In this document: positions 1 to 5,761 of the stretch, one piece after another
How the letters are laid out: every line of letters starts with the position of its first letter
How positions within the stretch are numbered: position 1 is the stretch's first letter
Assembly (NCBI GenBank): GCA_003477185.1
Contig: DMTJ01000113.1
Location: 1 to 7,131, forward strand
Direction of reading: 5' to 3'
DNA: 7,131 nucleotides
From: Lentisphaeria bacterium
GTDB lineage: Bacteria; Verrucomicrobiota; Lentisphaeria; JABSQK01; UBA12247
Translations under genes and position numbers: made by a program
The notes under the pieces: model-generated
Told to the model about the DNA's origin: nothing
What the model saw: the letters and a program-made list of their open reading frames with translations, nothing else
The model's database searches: none

Positions 1-744
1 CGCGTCGGCAGCTGGCACCTCTCCAGCGCCAGCCTTCGTGGTCCAGCTGTACAGGCCGTCTGCGTCTTTGCTTGCCGCTGGAAAGGCTAACTCGATGGTT
101 TGATTCCAGTCAGGCTCGGCGACCTTGCCGCTCTGTACCGCTGCCACCGCAGCCTCTGTCGCGAGCCAGTCACTGGCACCCGTCTTGAATGCCTCGGCCC
201 TCGCACCCACTCGCTCGATCGTTACCGACTTGATTTTGGTACCCTTGGTCACCTTGGCAATGTTCTCAGCGCCAGCCACCGTATGTCCCCAGACCGTATG
301 TTTGCCATCCAGATGCGGCGTCGCCACGTGCGTGATGAAAAACTGGCTGCCGTTGGTTCCCGGCCCCGAGTTTGCCATCGACAGAATCCCCTGACCGCTG
401 TGCTTGAGGATTGGCACGAATTCGTCCCGAAACTTGTACCCCGGGTCCCCCGTGCCAGTGCCCTGCGGGCAACCGCCTTGGATCATGAAATTATCGATGC
501 AACGATGAAACATCAGGCCATCGTAGAACTTACCATCCCGGGTTGTCGACTTGCCCGTTCCTTCGGCTAGCGAGATGAAGTTCAATGCGGTGAGCGGAGT
601 CAGCTCATAATTCAGACGGGCAGTGATCTCTCCCTGGCCGGTATCGAACCGAGCGTAGATGCCAGGTTCACGTTCCGCATCCTGGCTCCAGCCAGTGATC
701 GCTAATAGCGTAACAGCAACGAAAAATAGAAGAATTAGACGCAC
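1..744 (-). CDS. Exported cyclophilin-type peptidyl-prolyl cis-trans isomerase, 3' end cut by window
   Basis: This gene encodes a proline isomerase acting on exported proteins, probably in the periplasm. The 248 codons seen start at GTG (744-742), chosen because GGAG (756-753) lies 8 nt upstream. Residues 2-20 form a hydrophobic Sec-type signal peptide (core LILLFFVAVTLLAI) with no lipobox cysteine. The cyclophilin domain covers about residues 28-180. Its active-site signatures are FHRCIDNFMIQGG (R81, F86, M87 and Q89, matching human CypA R55, F60, M61 and Q63), SMANSGPGTNGSQFFIT (122-138) and HLDGKHTVWG (H149 matching CypA H126). The CypA W121 position is H144, which usually means weak cyclosporin binding. 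After a linker, residues 229-241 (DGLYSWTTKAGAG) resemble the first strand of an FKBP domain, so the full protein may carry a second isomerase domain; this is inference, because the window ends there. It lies 68 nt downstream of the FHA gene on the same strand with no clear terminator between, so cotranscription is likely. The cyclophilin call is very secure. Confidence 0.96.
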   Translation of the reverse strand, partial: MRLILLFFVAVTLLAITGWSQDAEREPGIYARFDTGQGEITARLNYELTPLTALNFISLAEGTGKSTTRDGKFYDGLMFHRCIDNFMIQGGCPQGTGTGDPGYKFRDEFVPILKHSGQGILSMANSGPGTNGSQFFITHVATPHLDGKHTVWGHTVAGAENIAKVTKGTKIKSVTIERVGARAEAFKTGASDWLATEAAVAAVQSGKVAEPDWNQTIELAFPAASKDADGLYSWTTKAGAGEVPAADA

Positions 745-752
745 GGTAAATG

Positions 753-756
753 CTCC
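753..756 (-). promoter_or_regulatory. Ribosome binding site deciding the cyclophilin GTG start
   Basis: GGAG on the minus strand lies 8 nt before the GTG at 744. No in-frame ATG offers a better start, and the signal peptide begins directly after this GTG, so the RBS and the protein features agree. Confidence 0.65.
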
Positions 757-812
757 GAAGTTATGAGGTTGTACAAGAGGACGCGGGCAGCCCAAGACCC
801 AGATCGACGTGA

Positions 813-1340
813 TCAGCCGTTCGCAATCAGCTGATAGACCATGACTACGACAATTATCGAGAAGATGCCAATTGCGCCGAAAACAATCTTTTTGCTCTTG
901 TTTGCAGGCGTCTTTTTCTTCCCGCTCTTTTTGGTCGGGTCAAGACTGCCCAACCCTGTGGGAATCACCGTATTAACGGTGCCCTCCAAGTCCAGCACCC
1001 GTGTGCCGGCTTCAGACCGCACCGTAGTCGGCGTAGCGCCCTCACGGTCGTACAGAATCTCAATCTCTCCCACCTGCAGAATGTCGCTATTTACTAGCGT
1101 CTTCTCGGTGAATTTGTCACCGTTGATCCGGGACCCATTGGTGCTACCGAGATCCTTGGCTAGGTAGTTGCCGTCTTCTTGGAGGTGTAACTCGCAGTGA
1201 ATTCCGCTGATTGTCCCATCCACGATCGACACTTCAGCCTCTTCGCTCCGTCCAATTCGGATAAAAGACTCGGTCAATTCAAAGCTTTTACCTCGAGCCG
1301 GGTCAGACAGAACTATCAGCTTGACGGGCTTGTCACTCAT
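813..1340 (-). CDS. FHA-domain protein with C-terminal membrane anchor
   Basis: This is a small phosphothreonine-recognition protein. The forkhead-associated fold starts within the first few residues and runs to about residue 98. It shows the conserved core: GR of IRIGRSEEAEVSI, the S..H pair of ISGIHCEL and the N of DLGSTNGSRING. These residues bind the phosphothreonine peptide in the family. A threonine-rich linker follows, then a lysine-rich stretch (KKSGKKKTPANKSKK) and one hydrophobic helix (IVFGAIGIFSIIVVVMVYQL) four residues from the end. By the positive-inside rule, the FHA domain should face the cytoplasm with the C-terminus in the membrane. I chose the start at 1340 (MSDKPVKL) because the FHA strand begins at once. 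An in-frame ATG at 1361 adds seven residues (MPTRPIC) and has AAGG 10 nt upstream, so it is a real alternative. No Ser/Thr kinase or phosphatase gene lies in view, so the phospho-partner is unknown. It is probably cotranscribed with the downstream cyclophilin gene. Confidence 0.9.
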   Translation of the reverse strand: MSDKPVKLIVLSDPARGKSFELTESFIRIGRSEEAEVSIVDGTISGIHCELHLQEDGNYLAKDLGSTNGSRINGDKFTEKTLVNSDILQVGEIEILYDREGATPTTVRSEAGTRVLDLEGTVNTVIPTGLGSLDPTKKSGKKKTPANKSKKIVFGAIGIFSIIVVVMVYQLIANG

Positions 1341-1458
1341 GCAAATGGGTCTCGTCGGCATTGGAAAAATGCCTTACTGTGTCTTCTCACCACACTGAAT
1401 GCAACAGCGATCTGAGCCGGGATTTTACAGTCCGGGAGGCCCCGCCCCGAAATCGCCC

Positions 1459-1483
1459 AAAAATCCCCCCGCGACAGGGGGGA
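1459..1483 (-). terminator. Intrinsic terminator in the FHA leader region, minus strand
   Basis: Read on the minus strand, TCCCCCC (1483-1477), a 6-nt loop (1476-1471) and GGGGGGA (1470-1464) form a perfect 7-bp stem, followed by five T (1463-1459). This is textbook intrinsic-terminator geometry. On the plus strand no T tract follows, so it would act only leftwards. It sits about 100-120 nt upstream of the FHA start with no minus-strand gene before it. It therefore either ends a small RNA or attenuates a leader transcript entering the FHA gene. Confidence 0.55.
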
Positions 1484-1550
1484 GCCTCGAGTGGATTTAG
1501 GTGCGCGGTCTCCCGAGGCAGACAGGCCCGCTGGCGCTGAACCACAACCT

Positions 1551-1575
1551 GGCCAAAGTCGGCCAAAGTCGGCCA
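1551..1575. repeat. Tandem 10-bp direct repeat, two and a half copies
   Basis: GGCCAAAGTC occurs at 1551-1560 and again at 1561-1570, and a third partial copy, GGCCA, follows at 1571-1575. The repeats sit directly upstream of the candidate -10 box for the helicase operon, covering its -35 position. Regular 10-bp spacing places each copy on the same helical face, as expected of an operator binding a multimeric regulator. Replication slippage would be a simpler explanation, and function is unproven. Confidence 0.5.
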
Positions 1576-1598
1576 GGCTGCTAAAATATTGTAGCCTG
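1574..1598. promoter_or_regulatory. Candidate divergent promoter inside an inverted repeat
   Basis: CAGGCTGC (1574-1581) and GTAGCCTG (1591-1598) form 8-bp arms with one G-T mismatch around a 9-nt AT-rich centre. On the plus strand TGCTAAAAT (1579-1587) matches an extended -10 (TGnTATAAT) with one mismatch and could serve the helicase operon. On the minus strand TACAAT (1593-1588) matches a -10 with one mismatch and could start a transcript near 1581 towards the FHA gene. Neither has a recognisable -35 at 16-18 bp. This is the only strongly AT-rich spot in the intergenic region. Confidence 0.35.
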
Positions 1599-1668
1599 TT
1601 GCACGCGGTCGGGTAGGTTCGCGACAGACTGAGATACCTCACCAGTCCGACAGGGACCCAGGTACTGC

Positions 1669-4122
1669 ATGCCCAAACTTGACGAATTTCACACGTTTCT
1701 TGAAAACCGGTTTCGCGACCAGATTCACGCGAAGCTGTGTTTGGACGCCCAACCTGGCGAGTTGGTGCCGTTTCCAGATACGTTGAATCCCAAGCTCCAG
1801 GCCGTATTGGAGGAGCAGGGCATTCGCTCCCTGTACTCGCATCAGGCCGAAGCCTTCACCGCCATTCGCAAGCCGGAGCACACAGTGCTCGTCTCCCAGA
1901 CGGCCAGCGGCAAGACCCTTTCCTTTCTCCTGCCAATCCTGGACGCCTACCTAGCCGAAGATACTCCGTTTACGGTCTTGCTTCTCTATCCCACCAAGGC
2001 ACTGTCGCGCGACCAAGAAGGCACCCTCGGGCGGCTCCTCAAAGCTGCTGCTGGCAGCCTCACGCTTGGCACCTTCGATGGCGACACGCCCCCAGATGAG
2101 CGCACCCGCATTCAACGTAGCGCGGACTTTGTCCTGACCAATCCCGACATGCTTCATGCCGGCATCCTGCCCAATCATCACCGGCGCTGGAAGCAGTTTC
2201 TATCCCGCTTGCGCTACATCGTGATCGATGAAGTCCATACCTACCGCGGCGCCTTTGGCAGTCACGTGGCAAACGTCTTTCGCCGGCTGCTGCGCGTCTG
2301 TGAAATGCACGGTAGCACCCCCACCTTCGTCTGCTCATCTGCGACCATTGGCAATCCACGCGAGCATGTCGAAGCCCTGCTGCATAATCGCTTCCGGCTC
2401 ATCGATCGTGACGGCTCCCCTCGCCCGCAGCGCAATCTCTACCTGATCAATCCGCCGGTCGTCCAGAGTCACGGCTTTGCCTCCTATCGCAAGGGCCCCG
2501 GCTCCGTTGCCGTACCGCTCATTCACGAAGCCACCTCCAATCGCATCCGCACCATCTGTTTCTGCCGTGCGCGGCAGCAGGTCGAACGCCTGCGTCGCAG
2601 CGTCCTGCAGCGCTATCCCGAAGTTGGCAAGCGCGTCCAGCCCTACCGCGGCGGACTGCTCCCGAACGAACGCAGGCAGCTAGAGCGCGACCTTTTCGAA
2701 GGCCGCCTCAACACCATAATCAGCACCAATGCGCTCGAGTTGGGTATTGACATCGGCGACCTCGAACTCTGCATCCTGGTCGGCCACCCCGGCTCCCTAG
2801 CCAGCTTCTGGCAACAAGCAGGCCGCGTCGGCCGCAAAGGCACCGCTGCCACCATCGTCTTTATCGCCAAGGACACTCCGATCGACCAGTATCTGGTCAA
2901 TCACAGCAGCTTCCTCACCGAGCGCCCCGTCGAGCGCGCCTGGCTGAACGCCGATAATCCCTACATCCTCATGCAGCACCTCCCCTGCGCTGCCCACGAG
3001 TACCCACTCCGCGATGAAGAGCCTTGGTTCCCCGAGCAGCACTACACGACTGCGCGCACGATCCTCGCCGAGGAAAAGACCATCGTTCCCTACAACAACT
3101 CGTGGCGCTACGCCCTGCGCGACTACCCCGCCCGCGGGGTAAACCTGCGCGGCATGACCGACTACAACATCGAAATTTACTGCGGCACCGAAGTCATCGG
3201 CGAGATCGACCCCATCGGCGCGCGCAGCGAGCTCTACAAAGACGCCATCTACCAGCATCTCGGCAGACGCTACCTCTCCCTGGATCTCGACCTGGACAAG
3301 AAGCTCTGTCACGTCGAGCAAGTCAATGTCGACTACTACACCGAGGCTGTCTGGGAATCCCGCGTGACTCTGACCGAGGTCGAGGAACGAACCGAGGTCC
3401 ACGGAAACCGCGTCGAGTTCGGCCCCATAAACGTCAACAAGCAGCCCAAGCTCTACAAGAAAATCCGAGAACGCTCCTTCGAAAATATTGGCTATGGGCC
3501 CATTACCCTCGAGCCCTTCATTTACGACACTACCGGGCTCTGCCTGCTACCGGCTGCAGAGTGGCACGACGCCATGGAAGTGGCCGACAAGCGCTACGTC
3601 AGCGCCGCCCTGTTTGGCCTCAGTTACATCCTGCGCCACGCCGCCCCCAGCCTCTGCCTCTCCGATCGGCGCGACCTAGAAACCGATGTCAGCCTGGTCG
3701 AAGTCACAGACGGCATTTGGAAGAGTGCCCTCTTCCTTTTCGACACCCACCTGGGGGGCATCGGCTTTTCCGAGCACATCTTCGGCATCCTGCCCGATGC
3801 CTTCACCCTCTGTGCGTCAATGATCAAGGCCTGCCCGTGCCAAGCGGGCTGTCCCGCCTGCGTCCCGCCCTTGCCTCCCGGTGTCGAAGACGAAGAGCTG
3901 CAGCAGTTGCTGATCGAGTCCAACGCCTCCGTCGCCTGCACCGTCAGCCTGCTCGACTCCCTCCTTACCGGTGCCATCATCCCGCCCGTCGTTCAGGAAA
4001 CCGTCGTCCGCCGCCCCCCGCCAATCTCTCCTCCCCCCGAAGACCAGGCCGCCCAACTGCGCCAACAACGCATGAAGCGAGCCGCCGGCATCATGAAGGA
4101 CAAACGAGACCGCTTACACTGA
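1669..4122 (+). CDS. MrfA/YprA-type superfamily 2 helicase with C-terminal DUF1998 (Zn-cysteine) module
   Basis: This is an 817-residue ATP-dependent helicase. Motifs in order are: Q59 upstream of motif I; motif I QTASGKT (77-83, K82 for ATP); Ia YPTKAL (107-112); Ib TNPDML (157-162); II DEVH (187-190); III SSAT (223-226); IV TICFCRAR (295-302); V STNALELGID (352-361); VI QQAGRVGR (382-389). The C-terminal half carries the DUF1998 region: DTHLGGIGFSEHIF (692-705) and then CPCQAGCPAC, giving C722, C724, C728 and C731, the four-cysteine zinc cluster of the family. The Bacillus subtilis relative MrfA, about 750 residues, is a 3'-5' DNA helicase needed for mitomycin C damage repair. Residues 780-817 are a proline-rich then basic tail that may be disordered. 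The start ATG has AGG (1660-1662) 6 nt upstream. It is first in an operon and overlaps the methyltransferase gene by 1 nt. No MrfB-like exonuclease gene is adjacent. Family assignment is firm; a repair role here is inferred. Confidence 0.95.
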   Translation: MPKLDEFHTFLENRFRDQIHAKLCLDAQPGELVPFPDTLNPKLQAVLEEQGIRSLYSHQAEAFTAIRKPEHTVLVSQTASGKTLSFLLPILDAYLAEDTPFTVLLLYPTKALSRDQEGTLGRLLKAAAGSLTLGTFDGDTPPDERTRIQRSADFVLTNPDMLHAGILPNHHRRWKQFLSRLRYIVIDEVHTYRGAFGSHVANVFRRLLRVCEMHGSTPTFVCSSATIGNPREHVEALLHNRFRLIDRDGSPRPQRNLYLINPPVVQSHGFASYRKGPGSVAVPLIHEATSNRIRTICFCRARQQVERLRRSVLQRYPEVGKRVQPYRGGLLPNERRQLERDLFEGRLNTIISTNALELGIDIGDLELCILVGHPGSLASFWQQAGRVGRKGTAATIVFIAKDTPIDQYLVNHSSFLTERPVERAWLNADNPYILMQHLPCAAHEYPLRDEEPWFPEQHYTTARTILAEEKTIVPYNNSWRYALRDYPARGVNLRGMTDYNIEIYCGTEVIGEIDPIGARSELYKDAIYQHLGRRYLSLDLDLDKKLCHVEQVNVDYYTEAVWESRVTLTEVEERTEVHGNRVEFGPINVNKQPKLYKKIRERSFENIGYGPITLEPFIYDTTGLCLLPAAEWHDAMEVADKRYVSAALFGLSYILRHAAPSLCLSDRRDLETDVSLVEVTDGIWKSALFLFDTHLGGIGFSEHIFGILPDAFTLCASMIKACPCQAGCPACVPPLPPGVEDEELQQLLIESNASVACTVSLLDSLLTGAIIPPVVQETVVRRPPPISPPPEDQAAQLRQQRMKRAAGIMKDKRDRLH

Positions 4123-4124
4123 TG
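4120..4124 (+). promoter_or_regulatory. TGATG stop/start overlap coupling helicase and methyltransferase
   Basis: The helicase TGA (4120-4122) shares its A with the methyltransferase ATG (4122-4124). No Shine-Dalgarno sequence lies at normal distance; the nearest, AAGGA at 4096-4100, is 21 nt away. Translation of the second gene therefore probably depends on termination-reinitiation. Confidence 0.7.
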
Positions 4125-4961
4125 GCTACCGGCATCTATGATTTACTTGACTCAGGAGGCGGCCGCAAGCTCGAAAAGTTTGGCGAAGTCGTCCTCGAGC
4201 GCCCCTGCGCTCAGGCAGTCTGGAGTGCTCAGCAGGACCCCGAGCGCTGGAAACCCAACGGCGCATTCATCCGCACCGGCAGTGAAGGAAAATGGCAACT
4301 GCGCCAGAGCGTCCCGGCCGAATGGACCTGTGAGGTAGACGGCCTCTCCTTCCTCCTGCGCGCCACAGACTTTGGCCATGTCGGCGTCTTCCCTGAGCAT
4401 CGTCGTGCTTGGCGTTGGGTCACAGACACGATCCAGAGCCAGCCCGGTCGGACCCTGAAGGTCCTTAATCTCTTCGCCTACTCCGGCGGCGCCACCCTCG
4501 CGGCCGCCCGAGCGGGTGCCACCGTCGTCCACCTCGATGCCTCCAAGAAAATGGTCCAATGGGCCCGAGACAACGCCGCTCTCAACAAACTCTCCGATCG
4601 ACCCATTCGCTGGATCTGTGACGACGTCACCAAGTTTCTCGACCGTGAGCTCCGGCGCGGCAATCGCTACGACGCCATTCTGCTCGATCCCCCCAGCTTT
4701 GGTCGCGGCAAGCGCCTCGAGCTATTCAAGATCGACACCCACCTGTCCAAGCTGCTCAGTCAGTGCCAGGCCTTGCTCTCCGACCAACCCGCCTGCCTCT
4801 TTCTCTCCTGCCACACCCCCGGTTACACCCCGCTCGTTCTCGACCATCTCGTCCGCCAAATGATGGGCAGCCAGGGACGCATCGAAACCGGCGAGATGCA
4901 GCTGACAGGCACCGATGCCCTCGCCATTCCCAGCGGAGCCTATGCCGCCTGGCGCGCCTAA
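4122..4961 (+). CDS. RlmI-family-like SAM-dependent RNA methyltransferase lacking a PUA domain
   Basis: This is a class I Rossmann-fold methyltransferase of 279 residues. The SAM-binding motif I is NLFAYSGGAT (116-125), and the acidic end of strand 2 is D139 (HLDASKKMVQWARDNA). The catalytic motif IV is DPPSFGRG (189-196), the form typical of the COG1092/Methyltrans_SAM group that includes RlmI (23S rRNA m5C1962). Residues 1-105 form a beta-rich N-terminal part (GVFPEHR at 88-94 is typical of this group). The roughly 70-residue PUA domain at the N-terminus of RlmI is missing. The substrate is probably an RNA base, most likely in 23S rRNA, but neither base nor position can be read from sequence. 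The start is the ATG overlapping the helicase stop. The frame stays open far upstream, but no better start exists and homology begins here. It lies 3 nt before the pseudouridine synthase gene. Confidence 0.9.
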   Translation: MATGIYDLLDSGGGRKLEKFGEVVLERPCAQAVWSAQQDPERWKPNGAFIRTGSEGKWQLRQSVPAEWTCEVDGLSFLLRATDFGHVGVFPEHRRAWRWVTDTIQSQPGRTLKVLNLFAYSGGATLAAARAGATVVHLDASKKMVQWARDNAALNKLSDRPIRWICDDVTKFLDRELRRGNRYDAILLDPPSFGRGKRLELFKIDTHLSKLLSQCQALLSDQPACLFLSCHTPGYTPLVLDHLVRQMMGSQGRIETGEMQLTGTDALAIPSGAYAAWRA

Positions 4962-4964
4962 GTC

Positions 4965-5627
4965 ATGTCCAGCATTACCCTCGAGATTATTTATCAGGAC
5001 AACCACCTGCTCGCCATCGACAAGCCCGCCGGCATTCCCACCCAAGACTCCGGGAGCGGCCTGGACAACCTCGAAGACCAAGCCCGGCAGTGGGTCAAAG
5101 AAGCCGCCAAAAAGCCCGGCAATGTCTTCCTCCACGCCGTCCACCGGCTGGATCGCCCCGTCAGCGGTGTCGTTCTGTTTGGCCGCACCACCAAGGCACT
5201 CCAGAGGCTCAATCTGCAGCAGCGCGAGAAGCAAACCCGCAAAGTCTACCTGGCCCTACTTGACCGCCCGCCGCCCAAGCCCTCCGGGACCCTCACGCAT
5301 TGCCTAGCCCATGGCAGTCACCGCGCACTGGTCAGCAACAAGCGTCAGCCCGATCACAAACTGTCCACCCTGCACTACGAAGTCATCCGCCAGCACGGCC
5401 CGTTTTGCGAAGTGCGCATCCTGCTAGAGACCGGTCGTTACCATCAGATTCGTGCGCAATTCGCACATGTCGGCTGTCCCATCGTTAACGACAGCCAGTA
5501 CGGCGCTACCCGTGCCAGTTGGCCCGCGCATCGGATTGCCCTCCATCACAGCGAGCTTGAGATCATCCACCCCACGCTGCGCAGTCCCCTGGTTTTGCGG
5601 AGTTCGCAACCAGACAATCCTTGGTAG
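4965..5627 (+). CDS. RluA-family RNA pseudouridine synthase, stand-alone catalytic domain
   Basis: This 220-residue enzyme converts uridine to pseudouridine in rRNA or tRNA. It opens with the family strand IIYQDNHLLAIDKPAGIPT (8-26). The catalytic motif is HRLDRPVSGV (60-69), with D63 the expected nucleophilic aspartate. KVYLAL (93-98) supplies the conserved tyrosine Y95, and LETGRYHQIRAQFAHVGCPI (154-173) followed by NDSQYG is the typical C-terminal RluA signature. No N-terminal S4 domain is present, unlike RluC and RluD, so it resembles the short RluA-type members; the target site cannot be assigned. It is the last gene of the operon, 3 nt after the methyltransferase stop. No good Shine-Dalgarno sequence precedes it, so coupling is likely. 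Family call is firm. Confidence 0.93.
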   Translation: MSSITLEIIYQDNHLLAIDKPAGIPTQDSGSGLDNLEDQARQWVKEAAKKPGNVFLHAVHRLDRPVSGVVLFGRTTKALQRLNLQQREKQTRKVYLALLDRPPPKPSGTLTHCLAHGSHRALVSNKRQPDHKLSTLHYEVIRQHGPFCEVRILLETGRYHQIRAQFAHVGCPIVNDSQYGATRASWPAHRIALHHSELEIIHPTLRSPLVLRSSQPDNPW

Positions 5628-5761
5628 AAGTACGACGTGCTCCCTGGCGGTCGTCAATTTATGAGATGTATACCCTTTAATCGTCGAACAACTTACGGAA
5701 GCTATGCGGCAAGGTGCTCGAGAGGCGTGTTCGGAGCAGGTGCTAGTTCATCCACGCTCTG
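5628..5761. other. Convergent spacer between RluA-family and DAHP synthase genes
   Basis: These 134 bases separate two converging genes. A bidirectional terminator is expected, but only weak hairpins are visible: ACGAC (5631-5635) with GTCGT around 5650, and a TGCTC/GAGCA pair around 5712-5740. Neither is followed by a T tract on either strand. Nothing else is supported. Confidence 0.5.

Larger units (their letters stand above)
1459..1581 (-). ncRNA. Possible short structured leader RNA or sRNA before the FHA gene
   Basis: If transcription starts near 1581 from the minus-strand -10-like box and ends at the intrinsic terminator, the product would be about 120 nt. Two hairpins abut at its 3' end: the GCCTCG/CGAGGC stem (1519-1514 with 1489-1484) and the terminator stem. 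I do not recognise it as 6S, SRP RNA or any riboswitch class I know. It could be an independent small RNA or an attenuated 5' leader of the FHA mRNA. The promoter is the weak part of this call. Confidence 0.25.
1362..1668. other. Divergent intergenic region between FHA and helicase genes
   Basis: These 307 bases separate the leftward FHA operon from the rightward helicase operon. No plausible protein is encoded. The region holds a left-pointing intrinsic terminator (1459-1483), a second hairpin abutting it (GCCTCG 1484-1489 with CGAGGC 1514-1519), a tandem 10-bp repeat (1551-1575) and an AT-rich hairpin with -10-like boxes on both strands (1574-1598). An 8-bp inverted repeat, GGGATTTT (1419-1426) with AAAATCCC (1460-1467), overlaps the terminator. 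Confidence 0.7.

Noticed and set aside
100..570. Plus-strand open frame of 156 codons opposite the cyclophilin gene
   Set aside because: The minus strand in the same place encodes an unmistakable cyclophilin, and the plus-strand translation shows no family motif.
1551..1575. Tandem repeats considered as a CRISPR or VNTR array
   Set aside because: Only two and a half 10-bp copies without spacers; far too short for a CRISPR array.
1459..1581. Leader region compared with SRP RNA, 6S RNA and common riboswitches
   Set aside because: The SRP GNRA-tetraloop/GGAAG core, the 6S central bubble layout and the known riboswitch core motifs I could check by eye are absent.
1337..1642. Minus-strand open frame of 101 codons across the FHA/helicase spacer
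   Set aside because: No ribosome binding site or recognisable domain; it runs through the terminator and overlaps the FHA start in another frame.
2797..3402. Minus-strand open frame of 201 codons inside the helicase gene
   Set aside because: It is antisense to strongly conserved helicase sequence; its composition reflects the GC-rich third codon positions of the real gene.
3024..4121. The methyltransferase frame stays open about 1.1 kb upstream, suggesting a 645-residue protein
   Set aside because: That stretch lies inside the helicase gene in another frame. Its translation is Arg/Pro-rich without any domain, and methyltransferase homology begins at the ATG at 4122.
1669..4961. Helicase with DUF1998 next to a methyltransferase, reminiscent of a DISARM-type defence locus
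   Set aside because: The DUF1998 part is fused to the helicase as in MrfA, the methyltransferase has the RNA-type DPPSF motif of the RlmI group, no phospholipase-D gene is present, and the neighbours are housekeeping genes.
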